From the NCBI RefSeq assembly GCF_900291015.1, contig NZ_OLKL01000011.1, positions 62,001 through 126,000 of the forward strand: 64,000 bases of DNA. The letters are read 5' to 3'. The first letter of the stretch is position 1; the number at the start of each line of letters is the position of its first letter. Shown one piece after another: positions 7,274-16,410 of the stretch. The position numbers and the translations under genes are program-made. Source of the stretch: Pseudomonas persica. GTDB lineage: Bacteria; Pseudomonadota; Gammaproteobacteria; Pseudomonadales; Pseudomonadaceae. The notes beneath the pieces are model-generated. The model saw only the letters and a list, made by a program, of their open reading frames with translations. It was not told where the DNA came from and made no database searches.

Positions 7274-9694
7274 TCAGAACAGTACTTTGGCCACATCGGC
7301 AAAGCGCTTGGCGAAATGCACGGTCAGCCCTTCACGCAGGTAGTCCGGCAGCTCTTCGAAGTCGCCACGGTTAGGTTCCGGCAGGATCAGTTCGAAGATC
7401 TTCTGCCGCCGCGCCGCAATCACTTTTTCGCGTACACCGCCAATCGGCAGCACCTGGCCAGTGAGGGTCAGCTCGCCGGTCATGGCCACGCCTTTTTTCG
7501 GTGCCTGGTCGCGGGCCAGTGACAGCAGGGCGCTGGCCATGGTGATGCCGGCACTCGGGCCGTCCTTGGGCGTGGCGCCTTCAGGGACATGCAGGTGGAT
7601 GAAGGCTTCGTTGAAGAAGCCCGGGTCACCGCCAAATTGCCTGAGGTTGGAGCTGACATAGCTGTAGGCGATCTCGGCCGACTCCTTCATCACTTCACCC
7701 AGCTTGCCGGTCAGCTTGAAGCCGCGGTTGAGGGTGTGGATGCGGGTCGCCTCGATCGGCAGCGTGGCGCCACCCATGCTGGTCCAGGCCAGGCCGGTGA
7801 TCACGCCTTTGCCGGCCAGTACCTGCTCGCTGCGGAACACCGGCATGCCGAGCGCGGCTTCCAGGTCCCTGGTGCCGATCTTCAGCTTGGCATCGGGGGT
7901 TTCCAGCAGCTTGACCACGGCCTTGCGCACCAGCTTGCCCAGTTGCTTCTCCAGCTGGCGTACCCCGGCTTCGCGGGCATAGCCTTCGATCACCGTGCGC
8001 AGGGCGCTGTCGCTGATGCCGAGGCTGGTCTTGGCCACGCCGGCCTTTTCCAGCTGCTTGGGCCACAGGTGGCGCTTGGCGATGGCCAGCTTCTCTTCGG
8101 TGATATAGCCGGACAGGCGGATCACTTCCATGCGGTCGAGCAATGGCCCGGGGATCGAGTCCAGGGTGTTGGCGGTGCACACGAACAACACCTTGGACAG
8201 GTCCAGGCGCAGGTCGAGGTAGTGATCGAGGAAGTCGACGTTCTGCTCCGGGTCGAGGGTTTCCAGCAGCGCTGAAGCCGGGTCGCCCTGGTAGCTCTGG
8301 CCCATCTTGTCGATCTCGTCGAGCATGATCACCGGGTTCATCACTTCGACGTCCTTCAGGGCCTGCACCAGCTTGCCGGGCTGGGCGCCGATGTAGGTGC
8401 GGCGGTGGCCCTTGATTTCGGCTTCGTCACGCATGCCGCCGACGCTGAAGCGGTAGAACGGCCGGCCGAGCGATTCGGCGATGGACTTGCCGATGCTGGT
8501 CTTGCCTACCCCGGGCGGGCCCACCAGCAGCACGATCGAGCCGCTGATTTCGCCTTTCCAGGCGCCCACGGCGAGGAATTCGAGAATGCGTTCCTTGATG
8601 TCGTCGAGGCCAGCATGGTGCTGATCGAGGACTTTGCGCGCATGCTTGAGGTCGAGCTTGTCCTTGCCGTACACGCCCCAGGGCAGGGCGGTGGCCCAGT
8701 CCAGGTAGTTGCGGGTGACGGCGTACTCGGGCGAGCCGGTTTCGAGGATGGCCAGTTTGCCCATCTCTTCATCGATGCGCTTGCGCGCCTGGTCCGGCAG
8801 GGTCTTGCCTTCGAGGCGCTGCTCGAACTGCTCGAGGTCGGCACTGCGGTCGTCCTTGGTCAGGCCCAGCTCTTGCTGGATGACCTTGAGCTGTTCCTTG
8901 AGGAAGAACTCGCGCTGGTGCTCACCGATCTGCCGGTTGACCTCGGCCGAGATCTCGTTCTGCAGGCGTGCGACCTCCACCTCTTTGCGCAACATCGGCA
9001 GGACCTTTTCCATGCGCTTGAGCATGGGCACGCAGTCGAGCACTTCCTGCAACTGGCTGCCGGTGGCCGAGGTGAGGGCGGCGGCGAAGTCGGTGAGCGG
9101 TGACGGGTCGTTGGGACTGAAGCGGTTGAGGTAGTTCTTCAGCTCTTCGCTGTACAGCGGGTTGAGCGGCAGCAACTCCTTGATCGCATTGATCAGCGCC
9201 ATGCCATAGGCCTTGACCTCGTCGGTCGGCTCGGCGGGCTGACGCGGGTATTCGACCTCGACCAGGTAGGGCGGGCGGTGGTGCTTGAGCCAGGTGCGGA
9301 TGCGTACCCGGGTCAGGCCCTGGGCGACGAACTGCAGCTTGCCGTTTTCGCGGCTGGCGTGGTGCACCTTCACCAACGTGCCGTACTGCGGCAGCGCCGA
9401 GGTGTCGAAGTGGCGGTGGTCTTCTGGTGGGGTGTCCATGAAGAACAGGGCCAGGCAGTGGTCTGGCGACTTGGCCACCAGGTCGAGGGTTTCGGCCCAA
9501 GGTTCTTCGTTGACGATGACCGGCAGTACCTGGGCCGGGAAGAACGGGCGGTTGTGGATCGGGATCACATAGACCTTGTCCGGCAACTGCTGTCCGGGCA
9601 GGGCGAGGGCGTGGCCGGGTTCGGCCTGGTGGGGGGTGTGCTCGACTTCGCTGTGTTCGTCGGGATGTTCCGGGAAATCCTGCTGGTCGCTCAT
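7274..9694 (-). CDS. lon: ATP-dependent protease Lon
   Basis: 806-residue serine protease/AAA+ ATPase that degrades unfolded and regulatory proteins in the cytoplasm. Domains in order: N-terminal substrate domain with PIHNRPFFPAQVLPV near residue 45, long coiled region around 230-300, AAA+ module with Walker A GPPGVGKT near 395 and Walker B VIMLDEIDKM, then the peptidase domain with catalytic Ser about 712 in DGPSAG and Lys about 755 (GVREKVIAA). The N-terminus carries an acidic, His-rich extension of about 40 residues (DFPEHPDEHSEVEHTPHQAEP), unlike classical Lon, which suggests the second Lon paralogue found in P. putida rather than the clpX-linked copy. Single gene; REP hairpins lie on both sides. 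Confidence 0.95.
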   Translation of the reverse strand: MSDQQDFPEHPDEHSEVEHTPHQAEPGHALALPGQQLPDKVYVIPIHNRPFFPAQVLPVIVNEEPWAETLDLVAKSPDHCLALFFMDTPPEDHRHFDTSALPQYGTLVKVHHASRENGKLQFVAQGLTRVRIRTWLKHHRPPYLVEVEYPRQPAEPTDEVKAYGMALINAIKELLPLNPLYSEELKNYLNRFSPNDPSPLTDFAAALTSATGSQLQEVLDCVPMLKRMEKVLPMLRKEVEVARLQNEISAEVNRQIGEHQREFFLKEQLKVIQQELGLTKDDRSADLEQFEQRLEGKTLPDQARKRIDEEMGKLAILETGSPEYAVTRNYLDWATALPWGVYGKDKLDLKHARKVLDQHHAGLDDIKERILEFLAVGAWKGEISGSIVLLVGPPGVGKTSIGKSIAESLGRPFYRFSVGGMRDEAEIKGHRRTYIGAQPGKLVQALKDVEVMNPVIMLDEIDKMGQSYQGDPASALLETLDPEQNVDFLDHYLDLRLDLSKVLFVCTANTLDSIPGPLLDRMEVIRLSGYITEEKLAIAKRHLWPKQLEKAGVAKTSLGISDSALRTVIEGYAREAGVRQLEKQLGKLVRKAVVKLLETPDAKLKIGTRDLEAALGMPVFRSEQVLAGKGVITGLAWTSMGGATLPIEATRIHTLNRGFKLTGKLGEVMKESAEIAYSYVSSNLRQFGGDPGFFNEAFIHLHVPEGATPKDGPSAGITMASALLSLARDQAPKKGVAMTGELTLTGQVLPIGGVREKVIAARRQKIFELILPEPNRGDFEELPDYLREGLTVHFAKRFADVAKVLF

Positions 9695-9784
9695 GGGGCA
9701 CCTGCGTAAATGACTATGGTGCTTAGATGGGGCGCGGGGGGATGGGTTTCAATGGTAGATGAAAGGTGCAGAGAGGAGTGATGC

Positions 9785-9895
9785 CTGTACCGGCCTCTTC
9801 GCGGGTAAACCCGCTCCCACAGGTACGGCGCCGAGCTTGGGGGCAGCGCCGTACCTGTGGGAGCGGGTTTACCCGCGAATGCGGCAGCAGGTTCA
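9785..9895. repeat. REPIN with 34-bp perfect inverted arms between gcd and lon
   Basis: Arms 9798-9831 and 9846-9879 are perfect reverse complements, including the GCGGGTAAACCCGC core and the outer GTACGGCGC, with a 14-base loop. It lies beyond the gcd stop and upstream of lon, and probably limits read-through. Confidence 0.9.
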
Positions 9896-9911
9896 CTGCC
9901 GCATCTCTGGA

Positions 9912-12323
9912 TTACTCAGCCAGTTTGTAAGCGATGATGTAGTCGCCCATTCTGGTACCCAGCGAGCCATGCCCGCCGGCAGTCACCAGTACGTACTGCT
10001 TGCCATCCTTGCCGGTGTAGCTCATCGGCGTGGCCTGGCCACCCGCTGGCAGGCGGGCTTTCCACAGTTCCTTGCCGTTGTTCACGTCATAGGCGCGCAG
10101 GTACTGGTCGAGGGTGCCGCTGAGGAAACCGACGCCACCGGCGGTGACGATCGAGCCGCCCATGCTTGGCACACCCACCGGCAGGCCGATCGGTACCGGG
10201 GTGCTGTCGCGGGTGGTGCCGTTCTTGAGCTTCCACACCACCTTGTTGGTGAACAGGTCGATGGCGGCGACATAGCCCCAGGCGGGGGCCTGGCACGGTA
10301 CGCCCAGCGGCGACATGAACGGGTGCATGGTCACTGCATACGGTGCGCCGGTGTTCGGCTGCACACCGCTGGTTTCGCTTTCGCGCTTGCTGCCTTCGGC
10401 GACCTGCTCACGCGGGATCATCTTCGACACGAAGGCCATGTAGTTGGGCGAGGTGAACAGCAGTTGGCGCACCGGGTCGACCGACACGCTGCCCCAGTTG
10501 AACACACCGACGTTACCCGGGTAGACCAGCGAGCCCTGCTCGGATGGCGGGGTGTACTGGCCTTCGTAGCGCAGCTCGCGGAACTGGATGCGGCACAGCA
10601 TCTGGTCGAACGGCGTGGCGCCCCACATGGCCTGTTCGGTCAGCTCAGGGCCGAGCAGGTTGAGGTCGGAGCGAGCCTGGGTCGGCGAGGTGTGATCGCC
10701 CTTCACCGCACCTTGCGGGGTGGGGATTTCGCGGATTGGCACGATCGGCGTACCGTCGCGGCGGTCGAGCACGTACAGGCTGCCTTGCTTGGTCGGCACG
10801 ATGATTGCCGGTTTCACGCCGTCGTCGGTCTTCAGGTGGACCAGGGTCGGTTGGCTGCCGACGTCCATATCCCAAAGGTCGTGGTGGGTGAACTGGTAGT
10901 TCCAGCGGGCCTTGCCGGTGGCAAGATCCAGGGCGACCACGCCGGCGCTGTACTTCTCGGCACCCGGGGTACGGTCGGCGCCCCACTGGTCCGGGGTCTG
11001 GTTTCCCAGTGGCAGGTAGATCATGCCGAGGTCTTCGTCGACGCTGGCGATCGACCACATGTTGGCCGAGTTGCGGCTGTACATCTTGCCGGGGGCCAGT
11101 GGCTGGGTATCGTCCGGGTTGTTGCTGTCCCAGTTCCATACCAGGTGGCCATCGTGCACGTCGTACGCGCGGATCACGCCGGACGGCTCGTTGGTCGACT
11201 CGTTGTCGGTGACGTGGCCACCGATGATCACCAGGTCACGGGTGACCGCGGCAGGCGAAGTGGAGTAGTAGCCGCCAGCGGTGAACGGGCCGATGCCGGT
11301 GGTAAGGTCGATCACGCCCTGGTTGGCGAAGCCTTCGCAGACCTTGCCGTTGTCGGCGTTGATGGCAATCAGGCGGGCGTCCGCAGTCGGCAGGTAGAGG
11401 CGGCGCGGGCAGGCCTGGGCCACAGCCTGGCCGGCGTCGGTAATTTTTGGTGCCGGGCTGCCGTCGCGGCTGACATAGCGGTTTTCGTCATAGTACGAAA
11501 CGCCACGGCAGGTCATGTGGGCAAAGCCTTTGAAGGTGCCGACCGGGCTCTTGACCTGTGGGTCATAGCGCCAGATTTCCGCGCCGGTGTCCGGGTCCAG
11601 GGCCAGCACGCGGCTGTGCGCGGTGCAGGCATAGAGCATGCCGTTGACCTTCAGTGGGGTGTTCTGGTTGGTCAGCTCCACCGGGTCGTTTTCGGTCGGC
11701 AGGTCACCGGTGCGGATGCGCCAGGCCTCTTCCAGGCGGTAGGCGTTCTGCGGGGTGATCTGGCGCAGCGGCGAATAGCGGTCGCCGTGTTCGGTGCGTC
11801 CGTAGGCCTGCCATTCACCGTCGGGCATGGCCGGGGCGGCGCTGGCCATTTCGCTGCTGTCGCGGCCCAACTCGCCGAACACTTCACCGGGGTGGGTAAA
11901 CTGGCTGCCCAGGGCGCAAGCGCCCGAAGCGACCACTGCAACGCCGAGCAGCGCAGTGTTGGCCTTGCTGGCCGGGCCGATCAGCGGGCGACGCGCCCAG
12001 GGCAGCAGCAGGATCACGCCGATGGCAAACCAGATGGCCAGGCGCGGTACCAGTTGCCACCAGTCCAGGCCCACTTCGAGCAGGGCCCATACGGTGCTGC
12101 CCAGCAGTACCAGGCCGTAAAGGCCCAGGGCGATGCGGCGCTGGGCCAGCAGCAGGATGCCCGACAGGGCAAAGCCGATACCGGCGATCAGGTAGTACAG
12201 CGATCCGCCCAGCTGGCTCAGCTTGATGCCGCCGGCCAGCAGGGCCAGGCCCATCAGCAACAGCAGCGCGCCTATCAGGCGCGGTAGCCAGCGGCTTCCA
12301 TTGTTGGCACCTTCAGTGCTCAT
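9912..12323 (-). CDS. gcd: membrane-bound PQQ-dependent glucose dehydrogenase
   Basis: 803-residue inner-membrane quinoprotein that oxidises glucose to gluconolactone in the periplasm and passes electrons to ubiquinone. The first about 140 residues form five membrane helices (RLIGALLLLMGLALLAGG through VILLLPWARR), and the rest is an eight-bladed PQQ propeller with repeats such as GEIWRYDPQVK, VVALDLATGKARWNYQ and VWKLKNGTTRDSTPV, ending with VTAGGHGSLGTRMGDYIIAYKL. Length is standard. It lies 30 bases after oprB on the same strand, so porin and dehydrogenase are co-transcribed for glucose entry and oxidation. Confidence 0.97.
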   Translation of the reverse strand: MSTEGANNGSRWLPRLIGALLLLMGLALLAGGIKLSQLGGSLYYLIAGIGFALSGILLLAQRRIALGLYGLVLLGSTVWALLEVGLDWWQLVPRLAIWFAIGVILLLPWARRPLIGPASKANTALLGVAVVASGACALGSQFTHPGEVFGELGRDSSEMASAAPAMPDGEWQAYGRTEHGDRYSPLRQITPQNAYRLEEAWRIRTGDLPTENDPVELTNQNTPLKVNGMLYACTAHSRVLALDPDTGAEIWRYDPQVKSPVGTFKGFAHMTCRGVSYYDENRYVSRDGSPAPKITDAGQAVAQACPRRLYLPTADARLIAINADNGKVCEGFANQGVIDLTTGIGPFTAGGYYSTSPAAVTRDLVIIGGHVTDNESTNEPSGVIRAYDVHDGHLVWNWDSNNPDDTQPLAPGKMYSRNSANMWSIASVDEDLGMIYLPLGNQTPDQWGADRTPGAEKYSAGVVALDLATGKARWNYQFTHHDLWDMDVGSQPTLVHLKTDDGVKPAIIVPTKQGSLYVLDRRDGTPIVPIREIPTPQGAVKGDHTSPTQARSDLNLLGPELTEQAMWGATPFDQMLCRIQFRELRYEGQYTPPSEQGSLVYPGNVGVFNWGSVSVDPVRQLLFTSPNYMAFVSKMIPREQVAEGSKRESETSGVQPNTGAPYAVTMHPFMSPLGVPCQAPAWGYVAAIDLFTNKVVWKLKNGTTRDSTPVPIGLPVGVPSMGGSIVTAGGVGFLSGTLDQYLRAYDVNNGKELWKARLPAGGQATPMSYTGKDGKQYVLVTAGGHGSLGTRMGDYIIAYKLAE

Positions 12324-12353
12324 CGTAGGTTCTCCGTCAGGTCAAAAAGAGGG

Positions 12354-13688
12354 TTAGAAACTGCTCTGGATCTTCAGGCCACCGATCAGGGCGCCATCGA
12401 CCTGCGACACCCCGCCCGGGTGGCGGATGTACTGCAGGTTGGGGCGGACCGTGAGCCAATCGGCCAGGTGGATGCCGTAGTACAGCTCGGCGCTGTACTC
12501 GGTGTCCTGCACCGGCAGGAAACCGGGGTTGTCGTAGTCGTTGAGGCCGGCGGCCTGGTTGGCCAGGCGCGCGTTCTTGCGATAGGCAGGGTTGACGTGC
12601 ACGCGGGCCAGGGCGAAACCGATGTCGTCCTTGGCGCGGGCGTCGAAGGGCCCTTTGTATACCAGTCCTGCCTGCACATAGTTGTCGATGGCATTGGTCT
12701 TCTTGTCGTGCACCGTGGCGTTGGCGAACAGGCTCAGGCCACGCGACTGGTCGGACGCCAGCGAGGTCACCTGCTGCTGGGCGCCGAGCCACAAGCCGTG
12801 CTTGCTCGAACTGCTGCGGTAGGCGCCGCCGCTGAGGGCTGCCGGCTGGCCGTTGCTGTCCTTGAGAACATCCTGTGCCTTGGCATTACTGTAGTAGTAG
12901 CCGGCGCGATATTCCCCTTTCAGGCCATTGACCTGTGGGCTCCATACCAGTTCGACCGGCATTACCGCACCTTGGGTGCCGCTGCCACTGAGCTTGAAGC
13001 CGTTGCCCGATTCCAGGTTGGAGGGGTTCTGCTCGAACACGCCGATCTGGGCGTAGAGCGCGTCGCTGAGGTTGTAGCGCACGCGCAGGGCCCACTGGCT
13101 GACCGGCCAGTTGTACCAGATGCCACCCACCCAGTTGCCTACCTGCGAGCCGCAGAAGGCCAGGTTCTGGAAGTCGCAGGGGAAGCTGTTGAAGTCTTCG
13201 CCTTCGCCGAAACGGCCGAATTTCACGTCCAGCGCGCCGTCGAAGTACTTCTGCTTGATCCACATTTGCGTCAGCCGCCAGGTTTCGCCACGGCCCCACA
13301 CTTCCTGGGCCGAGGTAAAGCCGCCGACACGCGGGTCGTTGATGCGGTCGTTGCTGATGTTGTCGCCGTGGCGCTCGGTGATGGTCAGCTGGAATTCGGT
13401 GTCGTGCCAGCCAAGGATCTTCTCCAGGTCCAGGTGGCTGCCGAAGGTGAACTGGTCGCTGTAGCGCGCGGTGCGATCGTGGTCGTAGCCACCGTGCAGG
13501 TTGCTGCCCATCTCGCCGGTATAGCCGAGGGTGAAGTCGTAGCCTTTTTCCAGCAGTTCGCTGCGGGTGCCGCCCCAGTCGCCGAGCATCCATGGGGAGT
13601 CGCTGGCGAACATTTCGCTGGCGCCGGTGGGGGTCGCCAGGGCGCCGAGGGCCAGGCTGATGTAACAGGTTTTGGGCAGTTGGAGCAT
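12354..13688 (-). CDS. oprB: carbohydrate-selective porin OprB
   Basis: 444-residue outer-membrane porin for glucose and related sugars. The N-terminal signal peptide runs to about residue 23 (SLALGALATPTGASEMFA), followed by the OprB start SPWMLGDWGGTRSELLEKGYDF. Alternating beta strands continue to a C-terminal aromatic strand ending in Phe (GGLKIQSSF), as required for outer-membrane insertion. The mature protein contains two Cys (FPCDFQNLAFCGSQVGNW), a feature of OprB. It is the first gene of oprB-gcd. Upstream on the minus strand, CAATAATCCAAAG near the start only partly resembles a Crc/Hfq target. Confidence 0.95.
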   Translation of the reverse strand: MLQLPKTCYISLALGALATPTGASEMFASDSPWMLGDWGGTRSELLEKGYDFTLGYTGEMGSNLHGGYDHDRTARYSDQFTFGSHLDLEKILGWHDTEFQLTITERHGDNISNDRINDPRVGGFTSAQEVWGRGETWRLTQMWIKQKYFDGALDVKFGRFGEGEDFNSFPCDFQNLAFCGSQVGNWVGGIWYNWPVSQWALRVRYNLSDALYAQIGVFEQNPSNLESGNGFKLSGSGTQGAVMPVELVWSPQVNGLKGEYRAGYYYSNAKAQDVLKDSNGQPAALSGGAYRSSSSKHGLWLGAQQQVTSLASDQSRGLSLFANATVHDKKTNAIDNYVQAGLVYKGPFDARAKDDIGFALARVHVNPAYRKNARLANQAAGLNDYDNPGFLPVQDTEYSAELYYGIHLADWLTVRPNLQYIRHPGGVSQVDGALIGGLKIQSSF

Positions 13689-13891
13689 GAGATAGCGCTA
13701 TCTTTGGATTATTGAATAAACGGCAAGCGCATCGAAGGGCGGGCCCTCCAATGGATATGGTGACAAGATGGTTTCGATGAAGCGATTCAGCTTGCGGCGG
13801 GGAGGATATAGCGGAAGTTGTAAGAAAAAAAGACAAATTGTCGCAGTGGATTGTTGCTTGTCTGGTAACAGTACAGATGATGGGATGACAA

Positions 13892-13965
13892 GTGGGAGCG
13901 GGTTTACCCGCGAATGCGGCGGTGGCCCTAGCATCGCATTCGCGGGTAAACCCGCTCCCACAGGG
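13892..13965. repeat. REPIN between oprB and the TonB receptor
   Basis: Inverted pair of REP cores: GTGGGAGCGGGTTTACCCGCG at 13892 onward is mirrored by the complement ending near 13962. The inner spacer ATGCGGCGGTGGCC...GCATC also partly pairs. Confidence 0.85.
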
Positions 13966-13976
13966 ATCGCGTCAGG

Positions 13977-16022
13977 TTAGAAGGTGGTACGCAACCCGAT
14001 CTCCACGCTACGCCCCGGCGCCGGGGCGATATCGCGCAGGATCGAGCTGGCATAGCGCACGGTCTGATCAGTCAGGTTCTCGCCGCGCACAAACGCCAGC
14101 CACTGGCTCTGGCCAACTTCGAAGCGGTAGCCAACGCTGGCCCCCAGCGTGGTGTAGCCATCGGTGCTGGATTCGTTGACCGGCTTGCGCTGCTGCGACG
14201 CAGCATGCTGCACATCGACCCGCGCCTGCCAGCGGTCCAGCTCCCAGACCAGGCCGCTGTTCAGGCGCAGTGGGGCGATGCGGGGCAGCGGCTCGCCACT
14301 GTCGAGGTTCTTCGCCCGGGTGTAGTCACCGGAGAGCTCCAGCGCGAAGCTGCCATAACGGTTCTCGGCCAGTTGCCAGCGGTCCTGGGCCTCGATGCCA
14401 TAGAAGCGCGCCCGCACGCCCTGGTACTGGTATTCCGGGAAACCGTCGTGGTCATGATCGTGGTCATGGTCATCCTCGTCATGGCCGTGGTCATGCCCCT
14501 CGCGGAGGTTGCCGGTGCCGATCAGGCCGATGTAGTTGCGAAAGTGGCTATAGAACACCCCGACACTGCCCTTGTGGGTGCCGTTGTCGAACCGCAGCGC
14601 AAGGTCGGCGGAAATGGCTTTTTCCTTGCTCAGGCTGGCATCGCCGACTTCAAAGGCTCCGGTGGCCACGTGGGCACCATTGGCATACAACTCGTAGAAG
14701 GTCGGGGCGCGCTCGGTGTAGCCGAGGTTGGCGGCCAGCGACCAGATCGGGTCGAGTTGGTACACCGCCCCGGAAGACAGGCTGAACGCGTTGAAGCTGC
14801 TGGCGCTGTCGGCGTCGACGAAGTTCTCGTTGCCCTTGGCATCCGGGTCGATCCGGGTGTGCTCCATGCGAGCGCCCAGGCTCAGGTTCAGGCGCTCGGT
14901 GGCTTGCCACTGCTCCAGCATGAACAGCGCCAGGCTGTCGGTGTCGGTGTGCGGGACGAAGGCTTCCTCGCCCAATGCGGAAAATGCGTTGCGGCTGAGC
15001 TGGGCGCCGATCACGCCTTCCACCGCCCCGAGTGGTTGGTGGCGGGCTTCGATGCGGGCTTCATAGCCCTTGTTCCTGAAGGTGGTGTGGACCTCGCCTT
15101 GTTCGATTTCACTATGCTCGTAGTCGGTGTAGCCGGCATCGACCTTGACCGAAGTGAACGGGCCGTCCAGATCACGCAACTCGGAGGCGAAGGCGTAGTG
15201 GTCCTGCTTCATGTCCAGGCGCACACCTGGTTCGGCCACCGAACCATAGTTGCTGCCGTAGCGGTTGTACGACAGGCCGGCGTAACCGTGGTCCCAATGG
15301 TAGGCGCCACCCACGGCGCCACCGTCCTGGCGGCCGTCGCTGTTTTCCAGGCGGTGTTTGCTGCCGGGCTCGTCGGCATCACGCACCTTGGAACTACGGG
15401 CGTAACCGGGGATGCGCAGTTCGTTGAACTGGCGGCTGTTGGCATCCAGGTGCAGGGCGAAGGCACCGTTGCCGGCCTCCAGTTTGCCAGCGCTGCTGCG
15501 GGTGGTGTCGGCGCCGCCGTAGCGCAGTTCACCGGCACCGTGGATGCCCTCGATGGGGGCGTCCGGGATGCGGTTGTCGAAGGTGTTGACCACGCCACCA
15601 ATGGCGTTGCCGCCGTAGAGCAGGGCTGCCGGGCCACGGACGATCTCGACGCGGTCGACCGTCACCGGGTCCAGCGGCACGGCGTGGTCGTAGGACAGCG
15701 ACGAAGCGTCCAGGGCGCCGACGCCATTGCGCAGGACGCGAATGCGGTCGCCATCCAGGCCGCGAATTACCGGGCGACTGGCGCCAGGGCCGAACCAGGT
15801 GGAGGCGACCCCGGGCTGCTTGTTCAGGGTTTCACCGAGGCTGCCGTGCTGCTGTTGCAGCAGCTTGTCGCCTTCTAGCACGGTGCTGGGGGTGGCCAGC
15901 TGGCGGTTGCCCAAAGGGTTGGCAGTGATGACCTGGGGTTCGAGTTCGACGGCGTGGCTGGGTGATGCAGCCAGCCACAGCGCGACGGCGAGGGGAGAGA
16001 GGCGAAGCGGTGTGTACAGCAT
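13977..16022 (-). CDS. znuD: ZnuD-like TonB-dependent outer-membrane receptor (zinc)
   Basis: 681-residue TonB-dependent receptor. Signal peptide MLYTPLRLSPLAVALWLAASPSHA is followed by a plug domain (VITANPLG, NKQPGVASTWFGPGASRPVIRG, IEIVRGPAALLYGG-like segment) and a 22-strand barrel ending GLRTTF. A His/Asp-rich extracellular loop around residues 505-525 (HDHGHDEDDHDHDHDHD) is the metal-capture feature of the ZnuD group. The ATG at 16022 is chosen for the signal peptide; a longer open frame upstream would cross the Zur-like operator. The receptor is predicted to bring zinc across the outer membrane under starvation. Copper or nickel cannot be excluded by sequence, but the Zur site argues for zinc. 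Single gene. Confidence 0.85.
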   Translation of the reverse strand: MLYTPLRLSPLAVALWLAASPSHAVELEPQVITANPLGNRQLATPSTVLEGDKLLQQQHGSLGETLNKQPGVASTWFGPGASRPVIRGLDGDRIRVLRNGVGALDASSLSYDHAVPLDPVTVDRVEIVRGPAALLYGGNAIGGVVNTFDNRIPDAPIEGIHGAGELRYGGADTTRSSAGKLEAGNGAFALHLDANSRQFNELRIPGYARSSKVRDADEPGSKHRLENSDGRQDGGAVGGAYHWDHGYAGLSYNRYGSNYGSVAEPGVRLDMKQDHYAFASELRDLDGPFTSVKVDAGYTDYEHSEIEQGEVHTTFRNKGYEARIEARHQPLGAVEGVIGAQLSRNAFSALGEEAFVPHTDTDSLALFMLEQWQATERLNLSLGARMEHTRIDPDAKGNENFVDADSASSFNAFSLSSGAVYQLDPIWSLAANLGYTERAPTFYELYANGAHVATGAFEVGDASLSKEKAISADLALRFDNGTHKGSVGVFYSHFRNYIGLIGTGNLREGHDHGHDEDDHDHDHDHDGFPEYQYQGVRARFYGIEAQDRWQLAENRYGSFALELSGDYTRAKNLDSGEPLPRIAPLRLNSGLVWELDRWQARVDVQHAASQQRKPVNESSTDGYTTLGASVGYRFEVGQSQWLAFVRGENLTDQTVRYASSILRDIAPAPGRSVEIGLRTTF

Positions 16023-16058
16023 GGGGATGGGGCGTTCCTTGGCAGATGCTTTTGTATT

Positions 16059-16071
16059 GTTACAATATAAC
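16059..16071. promoter_or_regulatory. Zur box upstream of the TonB receptor
   Basis: On the minus strand GTTATATTGTAAC matches the Zur operator GTTATANTATAAC at 12 of 13 positions, inside TGTTA-N5-TAACA. It lies 37 bases upstream of the receptor ATG, where binding would block transcription under zinc-replete conditions. Confidence 0.8.
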
Positions 16072-16187
16072 ATCTCCATTTCAGCACAGAGGTTTCGCGC
16101 CTGGCCAGCGGTTTTTCCGTCGACTCGCCTGATCCCACCCACCACTACACTCGTGTAAGGTGCGCATCTTTCCTACGGAGCACAGGC

Positions 16188-16409
16188 ATGAGCACGGCCC
16201 AACATAACGCACTGCACGGCAAGACCCTCGAACAGATCCTCACCGAACTGGTGGCGCACTACCAATGGCAGGGCCTGGCCGAGCGCATCGATGTGCGCTG
16301 CTTCAAGAGCAACCCGACCATCAAGTCGAGCCTGACCTTCCTGCGCAAGACGCCGTGGGCACGGGAAAAGGTCGAGCAGCTGTACGTGAAGCTGCAGCGC
16401 CAGGCCTGA
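16188..16409 (+). CDS. VF530 family (DUF2132) putative DNA-binding protein
   Basis: 73-residue cytoplasmic protein with the family pattern [19 protein letters not shown] and the C-terminal [23 protein letters not shown]530-type proteins are small folded domains annotated as DNA-binding from structure; the physiological role is not established. It begins a two-gene unit with the next gene, whose ATG comes one base after its stop. Divergent from the TonB receptor. Confidence 0.85.
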   Translation: MSTAQHNALHGKTLEQILTELVAHYQWQGLAERIDVRCFKSNPTIKSSLTFLRKTPWAREKVEQLYVKLQRQA

Positions 16410-16410
16410 C

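Noticed and set aside
9759..12287. 842-codon open frame on the plus strand opposite gcd
   Set aside because: Antisense shadow of a high-GC gene; the translation is low-complexity (Ala, Gly, His, Val, Gln) with no family motif, while the minus strand is a perfect PQQ dehydrogenase.
14205..15878. 557-codon open frame opposite the TonB receptor
   Set aside because: Shadow frame with no protein features; the receptor on the other strand is complete.
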